Of a DNA stretch of 64,000 nucleotides, positions 1 through 9,160 are shown piece after piece (within the stretch, counting starts at the first letter, position 1; every line of letters begins with the position of its first letter). The notes beneath the pieces are model-generated. The model was given only the letters and a program-made list of their open reading frames with translations. It searched no databases and was not told where the DNA came from. This DNA comes from Leptothermofonsia sichuanensis E412. Its GTDB lineage: Bacteria; Cyanobacteriota; Cyanobacteriia; Leptolyngbyales; Leptolyngbyaceae. The position numbers and the translations under genes are program-made. The stretch covers positions 3,348,001 through 3,412,000 of the forward strand of contig NZ_CP072600.1 of NCBI RefSeq assembly GCF_019891175.1, in the 5' to 3' direction.

Positions 1-398
1 CCCCCGAACACAATGTCCCGCTCCTGGAAGTCAGAGGTGAACTGCATTGTGCCGAAGGAATCAACCCCGGTGGTGCCAATGTAGTAGTTGCGGCGACCGG
101 ACCAGGAGTAGTAACCACAACCGACAGGCCCGTGACTGATGTGAATCATGTCCTTGATGGGTCCCCAAACGACGCCTTTAGACCCGGCGTAGGCACAACC
201 GCGAGTCGTCATTGAACCGGGGACAGATTTGATATTTGACTTGACGCCGCAATCAGATTTGCCTTGTTCGTATACATTCAGATGCTTTTCCCGCTTTTTC
301 CTGGCTTTATCGGGATAGGCTTCCAGAACTTCTTTGATCAGTTCTTTCTTCGTAACAACGGGATTCTCTTCAAGAGTAGTGGATTCGGGAGGTGTCAT
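1..398 (-). CDS. nifD: nifD, nitrogenase MoFe protein alpha chain, N-terminal part
   Basis: This is the first 132 codons of the nitrogenase molybdenum-iron protein alpha subunit; the rest lies beyond the left edge. It starts MTPPESTTL at 398. Two P-cluster cysteines are visible: C68 in RGCAYAG and C94 in [11 protein letters not shown], equivalent to Azotobacter Cys62 and Cys88. In the complete protein, alpha and beta chains form the tetramer that holds the P-cluster and FeMo-cofactor and reduces N2 with electrons from NifH. It is the last visible gene of the leftward nifB-fdxN-nifS-nifU-nifH-nifD operon, 197 bp after nifH. No frameshift is seen in the visible part. Confidence 0.97.
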   Translation of the reverse strand, partial: MTPPESTTLEENPVVTKKELIKEVLEAYPDKARKKREKHLNVYEQGKSDCGVKSNIKSVPGSMTTRGCAYAGSKGVVWGPIKDMIHISHGPVGCGYYSWSGRRNYYIGTTGVDSFGTMQFTSDFQERDIVFG

Positions 399-595
399 AG
401 TCTGCCTCTCTGGATAGTGGGTAAAGGATGGAGGGGAAGAAGGAGAGGGGAGGGAGGAGAGGGAGGGGGGAAGGGGAGGGAAGGAGGAAGGGCAGAGTCA
501 GAAATTCAACATTTAAAACTCACACACTTGATCGCCCCGTTACCCAATCAATCCATCACCCCGTTCCCTTCAGAGCCAGTGATCTGTCGGAACTA
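399..595. other. nifH-nifD spacer with long purine tract
   Basis: The 197 bp between nifH and nifD contain an almost pure G/A run on the + strand (about 427-492), which is pyrimidine-only on the transcribed nif strand. Similar but shorter tracts lie between nifH and nifU (about 1783-1830) and nifU and nifS (about 2785-2812). I see no gene and no clear terminator hairpin. Confidence 0.6.
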
Positions 596-1870
<1,275 letters not shown>

Positions 1871-2758
1871 TCACGCCACCGCTTCCACAACTAAACCGGG
1901 TAAAACACGTTCTCGTAACCGAACCTCAATCGCATTTTTGAGCGTCGCGGTACTGCTGTCACAGGAACCGCAGGCACCTTTGAGGATGACTTTGACCACA
2001 TCTCCTTCGATGTCATAGAGTTCGACATCCCCTCCATCAGCAACCAGAACAGGGCGGACTTCCTGCAAAACGTTCTGGATCAAACTGATTTTTTGCACCG
2101 TTGTGAGGGGGCGGTTGCGTTCTTGAGCAGTGGCAATCTCGGCAGCAACTCTGGCAGCCGTCAGTTCTTTTTCCTGGTGCACGGTGGCAATCAAATCTTC
2201 AATTTCTGCGGAGCAGGAACTGCATCCACCGCCTGCTTTCACATAACTGGTGACCTGTTCTACAGTGGTTAGATTATTTTCAATTACCACCCGGCGAATT
2301 CTGTTTTCACTGACTCCAAAGCAGCTACAAATGAGTTTGCCATCATCTTCTTCGTGGTGTTCAATTTCGATGCCACGGTATTTATAAATAGCCGCTTCCA
2401 GGGCTTCCTGTCCCATCACAGAGCAGTGCATTTTCTCTTCGGGCAACCCGCCCAGATAATTGGCAATATCCCGGTTACTGATGTTCAGCGCTTCATCCAG
2501 TGTCAGTCCTTTGATGATTTCGGTCAGGGCAGAGGAAGAGGCGATCGCGCTGGTGCAGCCAAAGGTTTGAAAGCGGGAATCGAGAATTTTGTCTGTATCG
2601 ACTTCAATCTTGAGGTGAAGTCTGAGCGCATCACCACAGGCAATGCTACCGACTTCTCCAAACACAACTGCAATTCCAGCTTCATTCAGGTCTTCAATCG
2701 CCCCCTGGTTTTTGGGGTTGTAAAACAGGTCCAGTACTTTTTCGGTGTAGTCCCACAT
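1871..2758 (-). CDS. nifU: nifU, Fe-S cluster scaffold for nitrogenase
   Basis: Scaffold on which NifS-derived sulfur and iron are assembled into clusters for NifH and NifB. All three classic modules are present in 295 residues. The IscU-like N-terminus (about 1-125) has C41, C68 and C112. The central permanent [2Fe-2S] domain has C144-x-C146 and C179-x2-C182. The C-terminal Nfu domain has C263-x2-C266. It lies 76 bp after nifS in the same operon. The start at 2758 gives MWDYTEKVLDLFYNPKN, matching the family N-terminus. Confidence 0.98.
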   Translation of the reverse strand: MWDYTEKVLDLFYNPKNQGAIEDLNEAGIAVVFGEVGSIACGDALRLHLKIEVDTDKILDSRFQTFGCTSAIASSSALTEIIKGLTLDEALNISNRDIANYLGGLPEEKMHCSVMGQEALEAAIYKYRGIEIEHHEEDDGKLICSCFGVSENRIRRVVIENNLTTVEQVTSYVKAGGGCSSCSAEIEDLIATVHQEKELTAARVAAEIATAQERNRPLTTVQKISLIQNVLQEVRPVLVADGGDVELYDIEGDVVKVILKGACGSCDSSTATLKNAIEVRLRERVLPGLVVEAVA

Positions 2759-2834
2759 GGCAGTAAGGGTAATAGTAAGGGGTAGGAGAGGGAGGAGGGG
2801 AGGGGAGGGGAATCAGTTTTCACTGCCCGATCAC

Positions 2835-4037
2835 TCATCTGGCTCCGACAACCGCTTCTTCGCGGTCCTGTAACCATTCAGCCTGGTCGTTGTTGAAGGG
2901 GGAAAGGTCGCGCAGGCGCTGGACGATACCCGGCATCACTTCCAGGACGCGATCAATATCAGCCTCGGTGGTATAGCGGGAAAGGCTGAACCGGATGGAG
3001 CCATGCAGGATGGTATACGGTAAGCCCATTGCCCGCAGAACATGGGAAGGTTCCAGGGAACCGGAAGTACAGGCGGAACCAGAGGATGCACAGATACCGT
3101 ATTGATCCAGGGAGAGCAGGATTGCTTCGCCTTCGATGTACTTGAAGCCGATGTTGGTGGTGTTGGGTAGCCGGTTTTTGCGATCGCCGTTGATTTCGGT
3201 ATCGGCGATCGCAAGCAGTCCCTTCTCTAAGCGGTCACGCAGTTTCTTTTCCTGGGGGACATCGGCGAGATGCTCCTGAGCCAGTTCAGCCGCCTTGCCC
3301 AGACCAATAATGCCGGCCACGTTCTCGGTTCCGGCACGACGACCCCGCTCCTGGTGTCCCCCAATCAGCAGGGGACGAAAGCGAAATCCCCGCCTGACAA
3401 ACAGTGCCCCCACCCCTTTGGGCGCGTGTAATTTATGGCCGGAGATAGTCATCAAATCAATTACACTGGTTTTCATCGTCAGGGGTAACTTTCCGGCAAC
3501 CTGCACGGCATCGACGTGGAAGGTCGCACCGTATTCTCTGGCGATCGCCCCGGCCTGCTCTACGGGAAACACCGTGCCTGTCTCGTTGTTGGCATACATC
3601 ATCGAAACCAGGGCGGTATTGCCTGTCATCGCCGCTTCCAGTTCCATCAAGTCAACCTGTCCTTTGCGATTGACAGACAGGTAGGTGACCGTGTAGCCTT
3701 GCTTTTCCAGTTGTTTGAACAGGTTCAAAACACAGGCGTGTTCTACCTGAGTGGTAATCAGGTGTTTGCGATCGGGTTGGGCAGCCAGGGCAGCTCGAAT
3801 CGCCGTATTGTTGCCCTCAGTGCCACAACTGGTGAAGATGATTTCAGATTCCTCTGCCCCCAACAGCGATGCAACTTGAAACCGGGCATGTTTCAGGGCT
3901 TTGCTGACCTGCCCACCAAAGCGATGCATGGAAGAGGGATTGCCATAGTACTCCGTCAAGTAAGGCAGCATTGCCTCCAGGACTTCGGGATCCAGTTTAG
4001 TTGTGGCATTGTTGTCGAGATAAATGACAGCACTCAT
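2835..4037 (-). CDS. nifS: nifS, cysteine desulfurase
   Basis: Pyridoxal-phosphate enzyme that converts cysteine to alanine and donates persulfide sulfur to NifU. The PLP-binding lysine is K202 in SGHKLHAPKG. The active-site cysteine is C323 in SSGSACTSGSLEPSH, on the mobile loop typical of group I desulfurases. At 400 residues it is full length. Its ATG overlaps the stop of fdxN by 4 bp (ATGA), so the two are translationally coupled. Confidence 0.98.
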   Translation of the reverse strand: MSAVIYLDNNATTKLDPEVLEAMLPYLTEYYGNPSSMHRFGGQVSKALKHARFQVASLLGAEESEIIFTSCGTEGNNTAIRAALAAQPDRKHLITTQVEHACVLNLFKQLEKQGYTVTYLSVNRKGQVDLMELEAAMTGNTALVSMMYANNETGTVFPVEQAGAIAREYGATFHVDAVQVAGKLPLTMKTSVIDLMTISGHKLHAPKGVGALFVRRGFRFRPLLIGGHQERGRRAGTENVAGIIGLGKAAELAQEHLADVPQEKKLRDRLEKGLLAIADTEINGDRKNRLPNTTNIGFKYIEGEAILLSLDQYGICASSGSACTSGSLEPSHVLRAMGLPYTILHGSIRFSLSRYTTEADIDRVLEVMPGIVQRLRDLSPFNNDQAEWLQDREEAVVGAR

Positions 4038-4420
4038 GGGTGAACTCCCACCGATGTAGGGGTGTGTAATTGTCTGGATAAGGCTTGGGAATAAATCTCA
4101 AACCAGCGTTGCCAGCCAGCCGTTTGCTGACTTCCTTTTAACCGTGAGATGAGGAACTCGTAGGTAGTGAACCAGTTATCCCAGTAGTCACTGGAAGCGT
4201 TGCCAGCCAGCGAACGAGGGAGGCTTGCCAGGTCTGGAATACATCCCCCATTGGTGGGACAGATTGCCCAACATTGAGGTACAGTGTAATGACCCACACA
4301 ATCATTACAGCGTTCAGAATTGATTTGATATTGTTGTTCATTTCGGGTAATTGCCCCAGTTGGGCAAACGGATTCACAACGATGACATTCAATACACTGA
4401 CTGGTGATGATGTAGGTCAT
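4034..4420 (-). CDS. fdxN: fdxN, 2[4Fe-4S] ferredoxin of the nif operon
   Basis: Bacterial-type ferredoxin that in other diazotrophs supports NifB-dependent cofactor synthesis. The first cluster motif uses C9, C12, C15 and C19. The second uses C38, C41, C50 and C54, with the longer C-x8-C spacing (CVGHYTVPQC) characteristic of nif-associated ferredoxins. After the ferredoxin fold (about 1-62) there is a tail of about 65 residues with no cysteine, rich in aromatic residues. GGAGG precedes the ATG by a few bases. It sits between nifB and nifS, the conserved cyanobacterial order. Confidence 0.96.
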   Translation of the reverse strand: MTYIITSQCIECHRCESVCPTGAITRNEQQYQINSERCNDCVGHYTVPQCWAICPTNGGCIPDLASLPRSLAGNASSDYWDNWFTTYEFLISRLKGSQQTAGWQRWFEIYSQALSRQLHTPTSVGVHP

Positions 4421-4501
4421 AACAACCTCCGGGTTAAGTTTTGAGTCCTAAACAATGGGTTGTGAGTTAGAGAATCAAACTCAAACCTCAAACCTCAAAC
4501 T

Positions 4502-5980
4502 TCAAAACTCTTGCATGTGCTGGTCGTAAAACTCCCTTGCCACTTTTTCAATCACATCGTAGGCTTCAACCACATGCAAACCAGCCTCTCTTAGCTCAGC
4601 CTTCGGGCATTCGCCTACCTTAGAAACCAGGATTGCTTTGCAATCTGCGATCGCCTGAATCACATATTCCAGCGTGGCATTTTCGCCATACCCGCTCTGG
4701 CAATATTGGTCAACTTTGCGGTGTCCCACAAATCTGGCTTCGTTGGCATCGACTTCAAAGATCTGGAATTCTTTGGCGTGACCAAAGTGCTGGTTGACAA
4801 TGCCGCCACCCTTCGTTGCGACTGCTACCAGAATCTTGGGACTGTTTTTGATCCGCTCACTCGGCTTCACTTTCGCTTTCGCCAGTTTGATATCTTCTTT
4901 GAACTGCTCAATGCCAGCGTGGACTTCCTTTCGCAATGCCAGGTCATACTGCTCTGGCATTGCCATGAACTTCTCTTTGGTAAATTCCTGGCTACGATCT
5001 TCGCCCAGCAGCCCGACGGCATCGGCACGGCACTGGCGGCAGTGCCGCATCATCTTCATGTTGCTGTCAGCGCAGGCATCTTGTAACGCTTTCAACTCTT
5101 TGGGGGTCGGTCCACGTTGCCCGGTCAAACCAAAGTGGGTACCGTGTTCTGGGGCTGAAATCAATGGCATGATGTTGTGCAAAAAAGCGCCATTTTCACG
5201 GATGACCTGATCCACCTCCACCAGGTGCTCATCATTGATGCCTGGAATCATGACTGAATTGACTTTGCACAGGATGTCAGCTTCCCACAATGCCTGTAAG
5301 CCTTCCATTTGCCGCTCATGCAAGATCCGGGCGGCTTCCAGCCCTTTATAGCGTTTGCGGCGATAGTGGACCCAGGGATAAATCTTTGTCCCAATTTCTG
5401 GGTCTACCATGTTGATGGTGATAGTGACGTGATCCACATTCAGGGCTTTGATGCGATCGACGTAATCGGGCAACATTAAACCATTTGTTGAGAGACACAG
5501 TTTAATGTCGGGCGCTTTATCGGCAATCAACTCAAAGGTGCGAAATGTCTTTTCAGGATTGGCTAAGGGATCGCCTGGACCCGCAATTCCTAACACCGTC
5601 ATCTGGGGAATCTTGCCCGCAATCACCAGTACCTTATGGGCCGCTTCTTCTGGTGTCAGCAACTCACTCACCACACCCGGGCGGCTTTCGTTGGCACAGT
5701 CATATTTGCGATTGCAATAGTTGCATTGAATGTTGCAGGCAGGAGCAACGGCAACATGCATCCGGGCATAGTGGTGGTGGGCTTCTTCACTGTAACAGGG
5801 ATGCTTCGAGATGCGATCCAGCGTCCGTTGATCCAGATTGGTGGCTGCACTTGTATTGCTGCTGCAACCACAGCTATCAGAGCTTTTTTTCTGAATCACA
5901 TTATTTTTGGTGATCACAATGTCCGTAGCAGGAGAGGTGGCAGGGGGAGAGAGAAGCCCTGGAGATGGAGGTGGTGTCAT
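4502..5980 (-). CDS. nifB: nifB, radical SAM FeMo-cofactor biosynthesis protein
   Basis: Radical SAM enzyme that builds the carbide-containing NifB-co precursor of FeMo-cofactor. The SAM cluster motif CNIQCNYC lies at about residues 82-89, after a low-complexity Ser/Pro/Thr leader. A NifX/NafY-like cofactor-binding domain occupies the last ~110 residues. I place the start at 5980 ([10 protein letters not shown]), giving about 492 residues; an in-frame ATG at 6013 and a TTG at 6130 are alternatives, and none has a good ribosome binding site. It is the first gene of the leftward operon, behind the mirror-image nifB/nifP regulatory region. Confidence 0.97.
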   Translation of the reverse strand: MTPPPSPGLLSPPATSPATDIVITKNNVIQKKSSDSCGCSSNTSAATNLDQRTLDRISKHPCYSEEAHHHYARMHVAVAPACNIQCNYCNRKYDCANESRPGVVSELLTPEEAAHKVLVIAGKIPQMTVLGIAGPGDPLANPEKTFRTFELIADKAPDIKLCLSTNGLMLPDYVDRIKALNVDHVTITINMVDPEIGTKIYPWVHYRRKRYKGLEAARILHERQMEGLQALWEADILCKVNSVMIPGINDEHLVEVDQVIRENGAFLHNIMPLISAPEHGTHFGLTGQRGPTPKELKALQDACADSNMKMMRHCRQCRADAVGLLGEDRSQEFTKEKFMAMPEQYDLALRKEVHAGIEQFKEDIKLAKAKVKPSERIKNSPKILVAVATKGGGIVNQHFGHAKEFQIFEVDANEARFVGHRKVDQYCQSGYGENATLEYVIQAIADCKAILVSKVGECPKAELREAGLHVVEAYDVIEKVAREFYDQHMQEF

Positions 5981-6156
5981 TGAATTTCGGCAGGGTTGGG
6001 TGGACAGCGCCATCTTTTCACGGACTCTCTGACCAGGAAACCTGAATCTTTGGGACTGGTTGGAAGAACCTGTATTTCTGGTCAGGCAGGTTGAGTGATT
6101 GGCGTTATGAGAGTTATAGCAACCAGGCAAAACCAGTCCAGGGCGGTCATCCCCGG

Positions 6157-6188
6157 TCAGAGTTATTGAATTATTAGCCTGTACTCAA
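6157..6188 (-). promoter_or_regulatory. promoter-proximal block of nifB (left arm of inverted repeat)
   Basis: Reading towards nifB, this 32 bp block starts TTGAGTACAGG and ends AATAACTCTGA. It matches the block at 6799-6831 except for one missing base. TTGAGT followed after 16 bp by ATAACT could serve as -35/-10; TAATAAT is an alternative -10. The transcription start is therefore expected around 6150-6165. Confidence 0.7.
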
Positions 6189-6234
6189 ACGTTCAAACCC
6201 AGGCTAAATCAGCACTCCAAAATTTTTCAGGGTT

Positions 6235-6278
6235 GGGGTGCGAGTATTTTTTAGAAGGGGTGCAAGTATTTTTTGAAG
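6235..6278 (-). promoter_or_regulatory. 22-bp-period activator repeat upstream of nifB
   Basis: Two head-to-tail units begin with GGGGTGCGAGTATTTTTTAG (6235) and GGGGTGCAAGTATTTTTTGA (6257), exactly 22 bp apart, two helical turns. A similar pair on the opposite strand precedes nifP (6714-6751). Their distance from the shared core block suits an activator site about 75 bp upstream of transcription, the position I recall for the CnfR element in L. boryana. Confidence 0.65.
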
Positions 6279-6713
6279 AGGGGAGTAGTATTCTTTGTAC
6301 TCAACTCAAAAGCTTATATAATCAATGCTTGAGATATTTTATTGTTATTTCAGTCAGTCATCACCGATGTACTCAAAATATTTTGTTCAATGACTCAAAT
6401 GTGAGTCAAAGTAACCTATTTAATCAGATTTTGATTAAAAGCTGGGAGGGAACAGTTGAGGAACACTCCCAGCAATATCCGAAATTCAATTCTGTATCTA
6501 AATTAGCACTTTTCTAAAAACAAAACTGAGGATTTCAAGTATTTTTTCAATTTTGTTCAGGATGAACACATCTCTATTTAAAAGAGATATGTTTTATACA
6601 GAATGACTGGTTTGAGTACATCCCAGGAAGTTAATTTCTTGCGGCGCTAATCTTCTGAAAAGTCTATCAAAACCTGGTTTCACCTTGAGTACTCAAATAC
6701 TTGTGCCTGCATT

Positions 6714-6751
6714 CAAAAATGCCAGTCCCCTCACTCAAAAATACCAGTCCC
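6714..6751 (+). promoter_or_regulatory. 22-bp-period activator repeat upstream of nifP
   Basis: Two units, CAAAAATGCCAGTCCCC at 6714 and CAAAAATACCAGTCCC at 6736, are 22 bp apart. They align with the reverse complement of the repeats at 6235-6278 (A-run, then TAC/TGC, then a C-run), at the same distance from the promoter-proximal block. This is the likely binding site of the same nif activator. Confidence 0.65.
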
Positions 6752-6798
6752 TCAACCTTTGAAAAAAGTGAATCCTGTGCTGCATCAGGCGTCAGGGA

Positions 6799-6831
6799 TT
6801 GAGTACATGGCTAATAATTCAATAACTCTGA
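6799..6831 (+). promoter_or_regulatory. promoter-proximal block of nifP (right arm of inverted repeat)
   Basis: This 33 bp block starts TTGAGTACATGG and ends AATAACTCTGA. It repeats the nifB block at 6157-6188 in inverse orientation with one extra base, about 610 bp away. It should contain the nifP core promoter; the exact transcription start cannot be read from sequence. Confidence 0.7.
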
Positions 6832-7024
6832 TTCGGGTCGTGGGTGCTACCTGTTTTTGCCCTGTCTGATATAAGCAGAAGGACAGAACACCATTTGCCC
6901 TCTGAAAGCCATGCAGCACCCTTCACCCACACTCCCCCTCCCCCTCTCTGAGCGGCTCGGAAGTTCTGGACAGAATGCTCCAGCGATCAAGGGAACGGCA
7001 CTATCGACAGCAAACTCATTCCTG

Positions 7025-7666
7025 ATGGCAGGATGGCAGGCACTGAGAGAAGATTTCCGCATTATCTTTGACCGCGACCCGGCTGCCCATCATTGGTTAG
7101 AGGTGTTGTGCTGCTATCCCGGTTTCCACGCGATCGCCCTTTACCGTCTGGCGCACTGGCTGCATAGTCATCGGGTTGCCTTCATCCCCCGGTTCATTTC
7201 ACACCTGACGCGCTTTTTCACGGGAATTGAAATCCATCCCGGTGCTGAAATTGGCAAAGGCGTGTTCATTGACCACGGGATGGGAGTAGTGATTGGAGAA
7301 ACGGCAATTGTAGGGGACTACTGTCTGATTTACCAGGGCGTGACCCTGGGCGGCACCGGGAAGGAGACGGGCAAACGCCATCCCACCCTGGGCCAGCATG
7401 TGGTGGTGGGTGCCGGAGCCAAAATTCTCGGTAACATCCAGGTGGGTGACTATGCCCGGATTGGAGCTGGCTCGATTGTGCTGCGAGCAGTGCCAGCCCA
7501 CTGCACTGCCGTTGGAGTGCCCGGTCGTAATATTTGTCGAACCAACACCCAAACCTGCCCCCTGGAACATGGACAGGTTCCCGATGTGGAGGCTGTGGCT
7601 ATTCGGGCATTACTTGATCGAATTGAAACCCTGGAACAACAAGTCCAGCATCTAACTCAACGTTAG
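7025..7666 (+). CDS. nifP: nifP, nif-linked serine O-acetyltransferase
   Basis: Acetylates serine to O-acetylserine, the first step of cysteine synthesis, and is thought to boost sulfur supply for nitrogenase Fe-S clusters. The CysE N-terminal helices ([18 protein letters not shown]) lead into a left-handed parallel beta-helix of hexapeptide repeats with the active-site region [14 protein letters not shown]. The tail ([12 protein letters not shown]) may form a coiled coil. I chose the ATG at 7025 because it matches CysE N-termini; an in-frame ATG at 6911 would add a low-complexity 38-residue extension. It is the first gene of the rightward nif operon. Confidence 0.93.
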   Translation: MAGWQALREDFRIIFDRDPAAHHWLEVLCCYPGFHAIALYRLAHWLHSHRVAFIPRFISHLTRFFTGIEIHPGAEIGKGVFIDHGMGVVIGETAIVGDYCLIYQGVTLGGTGKETGKRHPTLGQHVVVGAGAKILGNIQVGDYARIGAGSIVLRAVPAHCTAVGVPGRNICRTNTQTCPLEHGQVPDVEAVAIRALLDRIETLEQQVQHLTQR

Positions 7667-7700
7667 TCAGACCTTCAACCCTGTTTTCGAGGCTTCTTCC

Positions 7701-7997
7701 ATGTCCCCCCTTTCTTCTGCAAACCCTGGCACCAGCCAGATGGATGATCAACTAAATATCAATGTCTTTGAAACCCATGTTGTTTCTGTGCCCCGCATTG
7801 ATCGCTGGCGAATTTACTACCGCTTGCAAGAACTCATGATTCCCTGCTGGTGCTTACCCGATGGTTCGTTGCGGGTCAAAGTGCAGAGTGGCATGGGTGT
7901 GCTGCTGCTGCGCAGTGTGGTGCAACAATTTGTGGCATCCCGGCAAGAAATGGTGAACTGGCTGGAGCGATGCTGGGTGGCTGATCGGTTCGAATGA
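7701..7997 (+). CDS. Asr1405/Asl0597-family small protein
   Basis: A 98-residue protein (85 if it starts at the ATG at 7740) of a cyanobacterial family of unknown function. In Anabaena, as I recall, the member asr1405 lies directly after the cysE-like gene and before asr1406 and nifV, the same context as here. It has no signal peptide or membrane span. Visible features are a basic aromatic segment (DRWRIYYRLQELMIPCWC) with two close cysteines, and a C-terminal helical part. Gene order suggests a role linked to nitrogenase; function is not known. Confidence 0.85.
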   Translation: MSPLSSANPGTSQMDDQLNINVFETHVVSVPRIDRWRIYYRLQELMIPCWCLPDGSLRVKVQSGMGVLLLRSVVQQFVASRQEMVNWLERCWVADRFE

Positions 7998-8083
7998 GCG
8001 GGTGAGACCGTCCACCGCTTGACTGCTCCACGCTCCTACTCCCCCCGTTATTCTCAATTCTCTAACTCTCAGGAAATAGCAAA

Positions 8084-8647
8084 ATGACGCAAGCACAGGC
8101 ACTCGTTCAGGAATTTGGTCAGGTTCACCCCAACCCCGTCGCATTAGGGCAGGAAGTGACGGTTCCCATTTGTGAAGGATTGAATATTGCCCTTGCCAGT
8201 TTCCAGGCACTCTATCTGCAATACCAGAAACATCATTTTGTGGTGGAAGGAGCCGAATTTTACTCGTTGCACGAATTCTTTGCAGAAAGCTATGAGCAGG
8301 TTCAGAAATATGTTCACCAGATTGGCGAACGACTGAATGGACTGGGTGGCATCCCGGCTGCCAGCTTTGGCAAACTGGCAGAGTTATGCTGCTTTTCACC
8401 AGAACCGGATGGGATTTTTACGGCTCGTCAGATGGTGGAAAACGACCTGCAAGCGGAGCAGGCAGTGATTGATGTGTTGCGGCGACAGGCAGCCCAGGCA
8501 GAGAGTGTAGGCGATCGCGCCACTCGCTATCTCTATGAACAATTGCTGTTGCAAACAGAAGATCGCGCCTTCCACCTGGCGCACTTTCTGGCTGAAGATA
8601 GTTTGATGCTTGCTTTTGTTGGTCGAACCTCGTCAGATAGGCATTAA
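8084..8647 (+). CDS. Dps-family ferritin-like protein with atypical ferroxidase residues
   Basis: Dps proteins form 12-mers that oxidise and store iron with peroxide. The 187 residues carry the signature [20 protein letters not shown]. Aligning by spacing to the E. coli enzyme gives H51, H63 and E82 at canonical ligand positions, but Ala at 67 and His at 78 where the usual enzymes have Asp. His in the ferroxidase site is reported for the Nostoc punctiforme Dps4 class, so this may be a His-type Dps. A good AGGAA ribosome binding site precedes the ATG. Placement inside the nif operon suggests iron storage or peroxide protection during nitrogen fixation. Confidence 0.9.
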   Translation: MTQAQALVQEFGQVHPNPVALGQEVTVPICEGLNIALASFQALYLQYQKHHFVVEGAEFYSLHEFFAESYEQVQKYVHQIGERLNGLGGIPAASFGKLAELCCFSPEPDGIFTARQMVENDLQAEQAVIDVLRRQAAQAESVGDRATRYLYEQLLLQTEDRAFHLAHFLAEDSLMLAFVGRTSSDRH

Positions 8648-8762
8648 GCTGCACAGGTTTAACCTGGTTGTTCGTTGTTCGTTGTTCGTTGTTTGTTGTT
8701 TGTTGTTTGTGAGGAGTGGGGTGTTCGCTTTTAATTGCTAATTCCTTAATCAGGAGACAACC
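8648..8762. repeat. short tandem GTTGTTC/GTTGTTT repeat upstream of DUF2949 gene
   Basis: About seven units of the 7-mers GTTGTTC and GTTGTTT run from about 8669 to 8710. Similar simple strings (GTTAGTT, GATTAGT) occur at 15075-15115 and 16055-16090 in the nrt operon. No gene is visible; the downstream gene has a good AGGAG site at 8751-8755. Confidence 0.7.
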
Positions 8763-8954
8763 ATGAGCAGCCGCAACACACGATTGATTCAGTTTTTGCA
8801 GCATGAACTGGCAATTTCACCGGCAGAAATCGATGTGTTGCTGCGCCATCCAGAACAGAACCATGCTCCCTTGCCCATGCTCCTCTGGCAGTATGGCCTG
8901 ATCACCCTGCAACAACTAACTCAAATTTTCGATTGGCTCGAAGCCCAGCTCTGA
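8763..8954 (+). CDS. DUF2949 family protein
   Basis: A 63-residue cyanobacterial protein matching the DUF2949 pattern (RLIQFLQHELAIS ... LPMLLWQYGLITLQQL ... IFDWLE). It is predicted all-helical and soluble. CAGGAGACAACC precedes the ATG. Members commonly sit next to nifP/nifV in cyanobacterial nif clusters (asr1406 in Anabaena, from memory). Function is unknown. Confidence 0.88.
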   Translation: MSSRNTRLIQFLQHELAISPAEIDVLLRHPEQNHAPLPMLLWQYGLITLQQLTQIFDWLEAQL

Positions 8955-9019
8955 TACCCGATGGTAATGATAATGAACCGATCTGTGTAACGAAGAAACA
9001 CACCTAAGGAGAGCGCGCC

Positions 9020-9160
9020 ATGCTATCAGTCGTCTTCACAATCTCAGCTATGTTTGCCATCATTTTGTTCACTCATAACTACATCCTAGATTCCATCCAC
9101 AAAGATGCCCTGAGTAAACCTGAGCCAGATCATCCCGTTGCTAACAAATTGAATTCCTAG
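9020..9160 (+). CDS. 46-residue single-span membrane protein in the nif operon
   Basis: A short reading frame starting MLSVVFTISAMFAII, with a clear ribosome binding site (AAGGAGAGCGCGCC before ATG). The N-terminal ~18 residues form one hydrophobic span; the rest (DSIHKDALSKPEPDHPVANK) is polar and probably cytoplasmic. It lies between the DUF2949 gene and nifV in the same orientation. Its TAG stop is made by the first bases of repeat element B1, so the native C-terminus may once have been longer. I do not recognise a family. Confidence 0.6.
   Translation: MLSVVFTISAMFAIILFTHNYILDSIHKDALSKPEPDHPVANKLNS

Larger units (their letters stand above)
6131..6910. promoter_or_regulatory. nifB-nifP divergent regulatory region with mirror symmetry
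   Basis: AT-rich 780 bp region without genes. Each half, read towards its gene, contains in order a distal TTGAGTACA, a second TTGAGTAC 72-73 bp nearer the gene, a pair of 22-bp-period repeats, and a third TTGAGTACA 114-116 bp beyond the second that begins a 32/33 bp block shared by both halves. For nifB the boxes are 6368-6376, 6296-6304 and 6180-6188. For nifP they are 6612-6620, 6685-6693 and 6799-6807. The design predicts co-regulation of both operons. The regulator gene (cnfR in L. boryana) is not in the window. Confidence 0.85.

Noticed and set aside
399-595. Heterocyst-type excision element near nifD
   Set aside because: The visible part of nifD is uninterrupted and no xisA-like recombinase or excision repeat is present; the remaining nifD is outside the window.
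6233-6517. 94-codon frame inside the nifB-nifP spacer
   Set aside because: It runs through the regulatory repeats and is not conserved-looking; the region is better explained as a promoter.
6131-6910. NtcA site in the nif promoter region
   Set aside because: Several GTA and TAC words occur, but none with exactly eight bases between them.
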